The notes beneath the pieces are model-generated. The model was given only the letters and a program-made list of their open reading frames with translations. It ran no database searches and was not told the origin of the DNA. 10,534 nt of DNA, from NCBI GenBank assembly GCA_031263625.1, contig JAISFK010000380.1, positions 1 through 10,534 on the forward strand, written 5' to 3'. The position numbers and the translations under genes were made by a program. Within the stretch, counting starts at the first letter, position 1, and every line of letters begins with the position of its first letter. This DNA is from Clostridiales bacterium (GTDB lineage: Bacteria; Bacillota; Clostridia; WRLR01). This document shows, piece after piece, positions 6,333 to 10,534 of this stretch.

Positions 6333-8342
6333 GCGGCCATGGACGTGAAGCTGGACTGCGGCCTGCCGGAATACCCGGCGTTCGAGCCGGGCGTCAGGCG
6401 CGCGCCGAGCCGAGGGTTCCGGCTCAGCGAGGCGCAGGCCGCGACGGCGCTGAAAAACGCCCTGCGCTACATACCGGAGGGCCTGCACGAGGCGCTGGCC
6501 GGCGAGTTCATGGACGAGCTGGTCGCATACGGGCGCATATACGGCTACCGCTTCCGGCCGCCCGGCAGGATATGGGGCCGCCCCGTGGGCGAGTACCGGG
6601 GCGAGTGCATAGAGGGGAAGGCGTTCCAGGTGATGATCGACAACAACCTGGACTTTGAAACCGCGCTCTACCCGTATGAGCTCGTAACATACGGCGAGAC
6701 GGGCAGCGTGTTCCAGAACTGGATGCAGTACAGGCTCGTCAGGCAATACCTCGAGCGCCTGACGCGGGAGCAGACGCTCGTCATGGAGTCGGGCCACCCG
6801 CTCGGGCTGTTCCCGTCCCGGCCCGGCGCGCCGCGCGCCATCATCACGAACGCGCTCATGGTCGGCATGTACGACAACCCCGACGACTGGGAGATCGCCG
6901 AGGAGATGGGCGTCGCGAACTACGGGCAGATGACGGCCGGCGGCTGGATGTACATCGGGCCGCAGGGCATCGTTCACGGCACCTACAACACGCTGCTGAA
7001 CGCCGGCCGGAAGCGCCTTGGGATCCCGCCGGACGGGAACCTCGCGGGCGAGCTGTTCGTCACGAGCGGGCTCGGCGGCATGAGCGGCGCCCAGCCCAAG
7101 GCGATCGAGATCGCCGGGGGCGCGGGCATCGTCGCCGAGGTGGACATGTCGCGAATCGAAACGCGCGTCAGGCAGGGGTGGGTGTCGATGGTGTCCGGCG
7201 ACCCGCGCGAGGCGTTCGGCGCGGCGCTCGCGGCCGCCGCGAAAAAGGAGCCGCTCTCCGTCGCGTACCACGGCAACGTCGTGGATCTGCTCGAATACGC
7301 CGCGGACAGCGGGATTAAGGTGCCGCTCCTGTCCGACCAGACGTCCTGCCACAACGCCTACGGCGGCGGGTACTGCCCGCAGGGCGTAAGCTTCGAGCGC
7401 CGGACGGCCATGCTGGCGACGGCGGCGGGCGCGGCCGAGTTCCGGCGCGAGGTGGACAGGTCGCTGCGCAGGCACTTTGAGCTGATCAGGATCCTCGTCG
7501 GGCGCGGCAGCTACTTTTTCGACTACGGCAACAGCTTCCTGAAAGCCGTTTTTGACGCCGGCGTGAAGGAGGTTTCGCGCAACGGCGAGGACGGGAAGGA
7601 CGGCTTCGTGTTCCCCAGCTACGTCGAGGACATCATGGGGCCTGAGCTGTTCGACTACGGCTACGGCCCGTTCCGCTGGTGCTGCCTGAGCGGCGACCCG
7701 CAGGATCTGCGCAAGACCGACGAGGCGGCGATGGCGTGCATCGACCCCGCCCGCAGGGGGCAGGACAGGGACAACTGGGCCTGGATGCGCGACGCCGAGA
7801 AGAACAGGCTCGTCGTGGGCACGCAGTGCCGCATACTGTACCAGGACGCCGAGGGGCGCGCGAAGATCGCGCTCAGGTTCAACGAGATGGTGCGCCGGGG
7901 CGAGATCGGCCCCGTCATGCTGGGCCGCGACCACCACGACGTCTCCGGCACGGACTCGCCATTCCGCGAGACGGCGAACATCAGGGACGGCTCCAACGTC
8001 ATGGCGGACATGGCCGTGCAGTGCTTCGCGGGGAACTGCGCGAGGGGCATGAGCCTCGTCGCCCTGCACAACGGCGGCGGCGTGGGCGTCGGCAAGGCCA
8101 TCAACGGCGGCTTCGGCATGGTGCTGGACGGCAGCGCGCGCGCGGGCGAGATCGCGTCGGAGGCGCTGCGCTGGGACGTGATGGGTGGCGTGGCCAGGCG
8201 CTCGTGGGCCAGGAACGAGCACTCCGTGGAGGTCAGCGCCCAGTACAACCGGGACAGCGGCGGCAGGGCGCACATAACGCTGCCGATGATCCCGGCGGAC
8301 GATCTCGTCGAGAGGGCCGTGGCGAAAGCCATGCGGCGTTAG
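6309..8342 (+). CDS. hutU: Urocanate hydratase (long form)
   Basis: Cytoplasmic NAD+-dependent urocanase: adds water to urocanate to give 4-imidazolone-5-propionate, using bound NAD+ as an electrophile. The protein has 677 residues, close to the long form of animals and some anaerobes (~676) and longer than the ~555-residue proteobacterial form. NAD-site motif TSGLGGMSGAQPKA, with DQTSCHNAYGGGYCPQG, GRDHHDVSGTDSPFRET and ALHNGGGVG, are all present. In the short enzymes an active-site Cys (C410 in P. putida) lies in an ARICWVG context. Here that stretch reads QCRILYQDAEGRA, like animal UROC1, so the Cys is shifted or absent as expected for the long form. Start: ATG 6309 with GGGAGG at 6294-6299 (9 nt); ATG 6312 is an alternative. 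The gene is intact. It is preceded by a tandemly triplicated start region and followed by repeat copy 2. Confidence 0.97.
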   Translation: MMDNREIGAAMDVKLDCGLPEYPAFEPGVRRAPSRGFRLSEAQAATALKNALRYIPEGLHEALAGEFMDELVAYGRIYGYRFRPPGRIWGRPVGEYRGECIEGKAFQVMIDNNLDFETALYPYELVTYGETGSVFQNWMQYRLVRQYLERLTREQTLVMESGHPLGLFPSRPGAPRAIITNALMVGMYDNPDDWEIAEEMGVANYGQMTAGGWMYIGPQGIVHGTYNTLLNAGRKRLGIPPDGNLAGELFVTSGLGGMSGAQPKAIEIAGGAGIVAEVDMSRIETRVRQGWVSMVSGDPREAFGAALAAAAKKEPLSVAYHGNVVDLLEYAADSGIKVPLLSDQTSCHNAYGGGYCPQGVSFERRTAMLATAAGAAEFRREVDRSLRRHFELIRILVGRGSYFFDYGNSFLKAVFDAGVKEVSRNGEDGKDGFVFPSYVEDIMGPELFDYGYGPFRWCCLSGDPQDLRKTDEAAMACIDPARRGQDRDNWAWMRDAEKNRLVVGTQCRILYQDAEGRAKIALRFNEMVRRGEIGPVMLGRDHHDVSGTDSPFRETANIRDGSNVMADMAVQCFAGNCARGMSLVALHNGGGVGVGKAINGGFGMVLDGSARAGEIASEALRWDVMGGVARRSWARNEHSVEVSAQYNRDSGGRAHITLPMIPADDLVERAVAKAMRR

Positions 8343-8510
8343 CGAAGGTTGCGGCGAAATCCGTGCGGCGTTATACTCGTGTTCGATTGGAAATTCCAAC
8401 CGCAATTTGCGGTCGGACAGAGGAAACGAGTATTACTGACTCGCGTTAATGGAAAATTCAAATGCTCGTCAGTATAGCGGGGGGAGCGCGGCGAAAGCGG
8501 TGCGGCGCTG
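8321..8510 (+). repeat. Three copies of a 21-bp word flanking repeat copy 2
   Basis: GGCGAAAxCCxTGCGGCGTTA-like words occur at 8321-8341 (the last codons and most of the stop codon of hutU), 8353-8373 and 8490-8510. The second and third (8351-8370 and 8488-8507) match at 18 of 20 bases and bracket the 105-bp element. The end of hutU thus appears duplicated into the spacer, and the element now sits between two of the copies. Confidence 0.7.
8372..8476 (+). repeat. Dispersed structured repeat element, copy 2 (105 bp)
   Basis: Same orientation as copy 1 and ~94% identical. It lies in the 207-bp hutU-hutI gap. TATACT and AGTATA ends are intact and flanked by TA. P1 (ATACTCGT/ACGAGTAT) and P3 (TACTGAC/GTCAGTA) are perfect; P2 has one A-C mismatch (CCAACCGCA/TGCGGTCGG). 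The 5' part also holds a small palindrome, TTGGAAATTCCAA. A TTGCGG lies 17 bp before the TATACT end, so a weak internal promoter is conceivable. The terminal ATG frame reads MENSNARQYSGGS... and stops after 22 codons at 8515-8517. Confidence 0.85.
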
Positions 8511-8549
8511 GCAATAGGTGGAATTTCGCGGAGTTTGGAGGTGGGGATC

Positions 8550-9821
8550 GTGCTTGACTTGCTGCTTTCCAATATCGGGCTGCTCGTGACGCCGCGCGGC
8601 GCCAAGGCGCGGGCGGGCCAGCAGCAGGGCTCCGTCAGCTCGACGGCGAGGGCGGCCGTGGGCATCGAGGGCGGCAAAATCGCCTACGCCGGGCCGGGCT
8701 GCGCCGGCCTCGCGGCAAGGCAGACGCTGGACTGCGGCGGCGCGCTGGTGACGCCGGGCCTCGTGGACGCGCACACGCACCTCGTGTTCGGCGGCTGGCG
8801 CCAGGACGAGTTCGCGCTCAGGCAGGGCGGGGCGCCGTACATGGACGTCCTGCGGGCCGGAGGCGGCATACTCAGCACCGTCGCGCGCACCAGGGTCGCC
8901 GGCCTCGGCGAGCTGGTCGCCAGGGGCAAGGGCTTCCTCGGCGAGATGCTGGGCTTCGGCGTCACGACGGCCGAGGCAAAGAGCGGGTACGGGCTGGATC
9001 TGGAGAACGAGCTGAAGCAGCTGCGGGCCATCCGGGAGCTGGGCGACCAGCAGCCGGTGACGCTCGTGCCGACGTTCATGGGCGCCCACGCGGTCCCGGC
9101 GGAGTTCTCCGGCAGGCGCGAGGCGTATGTGGCGCTCGTATGCGACAAAATCCTGCCGGCGGTGGCCGAGGAGCGGCTCGCGAAGTTTTGCGACGTGTTC
9201 TGCGAGGACGGCGCCTTCACGGTCGCCGAGAGCCGCGCCGTGCTCGCGCGCGCCGCCGAGCTGGGCATGGGGCTCAAGGCGCACGCGGACGAGCTGGCCG
9301 CCGGCGGCGGCGCCGAGCTGGCCGCCGAGATGGGATGCGTTTCCGCAGAGCACCTGATACACGCCTCCGACGCCGGGATCCGCGCCCTGGCCGGCAGCGG
9401 CGCCGTGGCCGTGGCGCTGCCGTGCACGTCGTTCTTTCTGGGCAAGCCGTTCGCCAGGGCCAGGCAGATGGTGGACGAGGGCCTTGCCGTCGCGGTGGCC
9501 ACGGATTTCAATCCGGGCTCCTGCCCGTGCCTGAACCTCCAGCTCGCCATGAGCCTCGCGTGCCTGCGGTGCGGGCTGACGCCCGCCGAGACGCTGACGG
9601 CGGCGACGCTCAACGGGGCGGCGGCCATTGGGCTGGCGAGCCGGATCGGGAGCATAGAGGCCGGGAAGGACGCCGACATCGTCGTGTGGGACGCGCCCGA
9701 TCTTGACTACCTGTTTTATCGGCTCGGAAGCAACCTCGCGCGGACGGTCGTCAAGGCCGGCGCCGTTTGCGCGGATCGCCCGGCCCAGCCGAACGGCTGG
9801 CGCAGGTGCGGGCAGGCGTAG
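8550..9821 (+). CDS. hutI: Imidazolonepropionase
   Basis: Metal-dependent amidohydrolase that opens 4-imidazolone-5-propionate to N-formimino-L-glutamate, the substrate of FtcD. The start is GTG 8550, 8 nt after GGAGG (8537-8541). The longer frame from TTG 8535 would place the ribosome-binding site inside the gene. The product is 423 residues, the normal length for Firmicutes-type HutI (~421). Metal and substrate residues: H75 and H77 in VDAHTHLVFGG, the AEAKSGYGL block (141-149), H180 in TFMGAHAVP, H245 in LKAHADE, and D319 in ATDFNPGS. The C-terminus closes the small beta-sandwich domain (GKDADIVVW...VVKAGAV), then a short Arg-rich tail. The gene is intact. It is the last hut gene; a GC-rich empty stretch and repeat copy 3 follow. 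Confidence 0.97.
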   Translation: MLDLLLSNIGLLVTPRGAKARAGQQQGSVSSTARAAVGIEGGKIAYAGPGCAGLAARQTLDCGGALVTPGLVDAHTHLVFGGWRQDEFALRQGGAPYMDVLRAGGGILSTVARTRVAGLGELVARGKGFLGEMLGFGVTTAEAKSGYGLDLENELKQLRAIRELGDQQPVTLVPTFMGAHAVPAEFSGRREAYVALVCDKILPAVAEERLAKFCDVFCEDGAFTVAESRAVLARAAELGMGLKAHADELAAGGGAELAAEMGCVSAEHLIHASDAGIRALAGSGAVAVALPCTSFFLGKPFARARQMVDEGLAVAVATDFNPGSCPCLNLQLAMSLACLRCGLTPAETLTAATLNGAAAIGLASRIGSIEAGKDADIVVWDAPDLDYLFYRLGSNLARTVVKAGAVCADRPAQPNGWRRCGQA

Positions 9822-10087
9822 CGGGGTGGGGCGGGGCGGGCCGCCGCGCAGGCCGGCGAGAGCGCAACAGGGCGCGCAGGCCGAGACGGGGGCCCCTCTG
9901 GCCGGGCTGGTCTGCGAGAGCGCACCCGCGTGCGCAGGCTGGGCGCTCAAAGAGGGCGGGCCGTCGCGCAGGCTGCGCGGGCGCATGCGGTCTGAGTTGC
10001 GCGGGATGGGCAAGCGGGCAGGCATGGCGCCGGCCGGCATGGCGCGGCCGGGCGCACCCGCGCACGGCGCGACAGTTTCGGCAACGT
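9822..10087 (+). other. GC-rich noncoding stretch after hutI
   Basis: No gene is supported here. The stretch is made of GCGCAGGC, GGGGCGGGGC and GAGAGCGCA words repeated irregularly (e.g. GCGAGAGCGCA near 9855 and again near 9913) and a GGGGGCCCC palindrome near 9888. Frames on both strands remain open only because stops are rare in such sequence. It ends where the AT-richer third repeat copy begins. Confidence 0.55.
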
Positions 10088-10192
10088 CATACTCGTGTTC
10101 GATTGGAAATTTTGCCCGCAATTTGCGGCCGGACAGAGGAAACGACTATTGCTTACTCGCGATTATGGAAAATTCAAATGCCCGTCAGTATA
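10088..10192 (+). repeat. Dispersed structured repeat element, copy 3 (105 bp)
   Basis: The most diverged copy (about 88% identical to copy 2), in the same orientation downstream of hutI. The left end is CATACT instead of TATACT. P1 has one mismatch (ATACTCGT/ACGACTAT), P2 is reduced to about CCGCA/TGCGG, and P3 keeps most pairs. The differences are not compensatory, so they do not by themselves support selection on an RNA fold. The terminal reading frame is retained (one synonymous GCT to GCC change) and continues for 69 codons to 10372-10374. Confidence 0.83.
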
Positions 10193-10223
10193 GTGACTTG
10201 CAGGCGCATTTTCAATACGTTTT

Positions 10224-10247
10224 CTCTCAGCAGTGCCGAGAGTTTTT
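10224..10247 (+). terminator. Probable intrinsic terminator of the hut operon
   Basis: CTCTC (10224-10228) pairs with GAGAG (10238-10242); inside, GC (10230-10231) pairs with GC (10235-10236) across one A-C mismatch, with a 3-nt loop. Five T residues follow at 10243-10247. It lies ~400 bp after hutI and faces the convergent - strand gene. Stem strength is modest. Confidence 0.5.
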
Positions 10248-10279
10248 ATGCGGGGTAAATTGCGGGATAAATTGCGCTT

Positions 10280-10308
10280 GCGGCAAAGCCGGAAAATGGC
10301 TTCGCCGC
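10280..10308 (-). terminator. Hairpin after the - strand gene, possible terminator
   Basis: GCGGCAAAGCC (10280-10290) pairs with GGCTTCGCCGC (10298-10308) with one mismatch in 11 and a 7-nt loop. On the - strand it begins 22 nt past the stop codon of the partial gene, which is where a terminator would sit. The following T-run is weak (AATTTAT), so termination is inferred mainly from position. Confidence 0.35.
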
Positions 10309-10330
10309 GCCGCGATAAAAATGGACAGAA

Positions 10331-10534
10331 TCAAACTGGGCGCTGCAATTCATCAGCCAGCGTCGCAAGACTGACTTTGGACATTTCCGCTCTTAGCGCT
10401 GTTATTGAATCGTCCAAATGGTTTATTAGCAAGCTGCGCAACTGTCTGCCGACCGGGCAAGTGTCAGATACATTGGGGGGTATTTTGAATATTTCATCCG
10501 TTTGCGCGGTTTCGACTGCCGCATATATATCCCA
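10331..10534 (-). CDS. C-terminal end of an unidentified protein (partial)
   Basis: The - strand is open from the window edge to a TGA at 10333-10331, giving 67 residues (WDIYAAVETAQ...LATLADELQRPV). The end is probably helical, with charged and hydrophobic residues alternating (LINHLDDSITALRAEMSK). The gene starts outside the window. I do not recognise a family. GC content is near 50%, much lower than the hut genes, so the codon use is unlike its neighbours and transfer is possible. A frame this short could be open by chance. Support comes from its protein-like composition and the hairpin just beyond its stop. Confidence 0.42.
   Translation of the reverse strand, partial: WDIYAAVETAQTDEIFKIPPNVSDTCPVGRQLRSLLINHLDDSITALRAEMSKVSLATLADELQRPV

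Noticed and set aside
6012..8405. 797-codon - strand frame opposite hutU
   Set aside because: Lies antisense to an unmistakable urocanase; Arg/Ala/His/Pro-rich composition is what GC-rich codon bias produces in the shadow frame. No ribosome-binding site or family motif.
8599..8665. Apparent insertion near the HutI N-terminus (GAKARAGQQQGS...)
   Set aside because: Firmicutes HutI proteins such as that of Bacillus subtilis have a comparable stretch here, and total length is normal, so it is not an expansion.
8469..10121. 550-codon - strand frame opposite hutI
   Set aside because: Antisense shadow of hutI extending through GC-rich spacer; low-complexity composition and no domain.

Overview
The window is a GC-rich bacterial chromosome segment. 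It carries a complete histidine-degradation (hut) cluster on the + strand, preceded by two unrelated + strand genes and followed by the end of a - strand gene. Gene order is: a C39-peptidase-like membrane protein (107-1096), the fluoride channel FluC/CrcB (1376-1834), hutH (2256-3785), ftcD (4009-4914), fchA (5042-5722 plus a displaced C-terminus up to 6263), hutU (6309-8342), hutI (8550-9821), and a partial - strand ORF (10331-10534). The sequence does not name the organism. The stand-alone formiminotransferase and cyclodeaminase, the long-type urocanase, the HutI architecture and the strong Shine-Dalgarno sites fit a GC-rich anaerobe of the Firmicutes/Clostridia type. That is a low-confidence inference, and other anaerobic phyla remain possible.

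The five hut enzymes form the tetrahydrofolate-dependent route. HutH converts histidine to urocanate, HutU makes imidazolonepropionate, HutI makes N-formimino-L-glutamate, FtcD moves the formimino group to tetrahydrofolate and releases glutamate, and FchA converts formimino-THF to methenyl-THF plus ammonia. A consensus-like promoter (TTGACA, 17 bp, TATTAT) lies about 230 bp upstream of hutH, and a probable intrinsic terminator lies about 400 bp after hutI (10224-10247). The genes could therefore be one transcript despite unusually long spacers of about 45-220 bp.

Two features stand out. First, a structured repeat of about 105 bp occurs three times in the same orientation: upstream of hutH, between hutU and hutI, and after hutI. 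Each copy can form two adjacent hairpins, has TATACT/AGTATA ends, and ends in the same short reading frame beginning MENSNARQY. The first copy overlaps the -10 box of the hut promoter. Second, nearly every gene junction, and the interior of at least two genes, carries its own local sequence expansion. These include an 84-bp-spaced internal duplication in fluC, a Gly/Ala-rich insert in the C39-like protein, a 168-bp tandem duplication with a frameshift and a stop inside fchA, and a threefold 28-bp repeat of the hutU ribosome-binding site and start codon. They suggest a genome prone to local tandem duplication.

The last ~450 bases are clearly less GC-rich than the rest and contain the convergent, unidentified - strand gene end.
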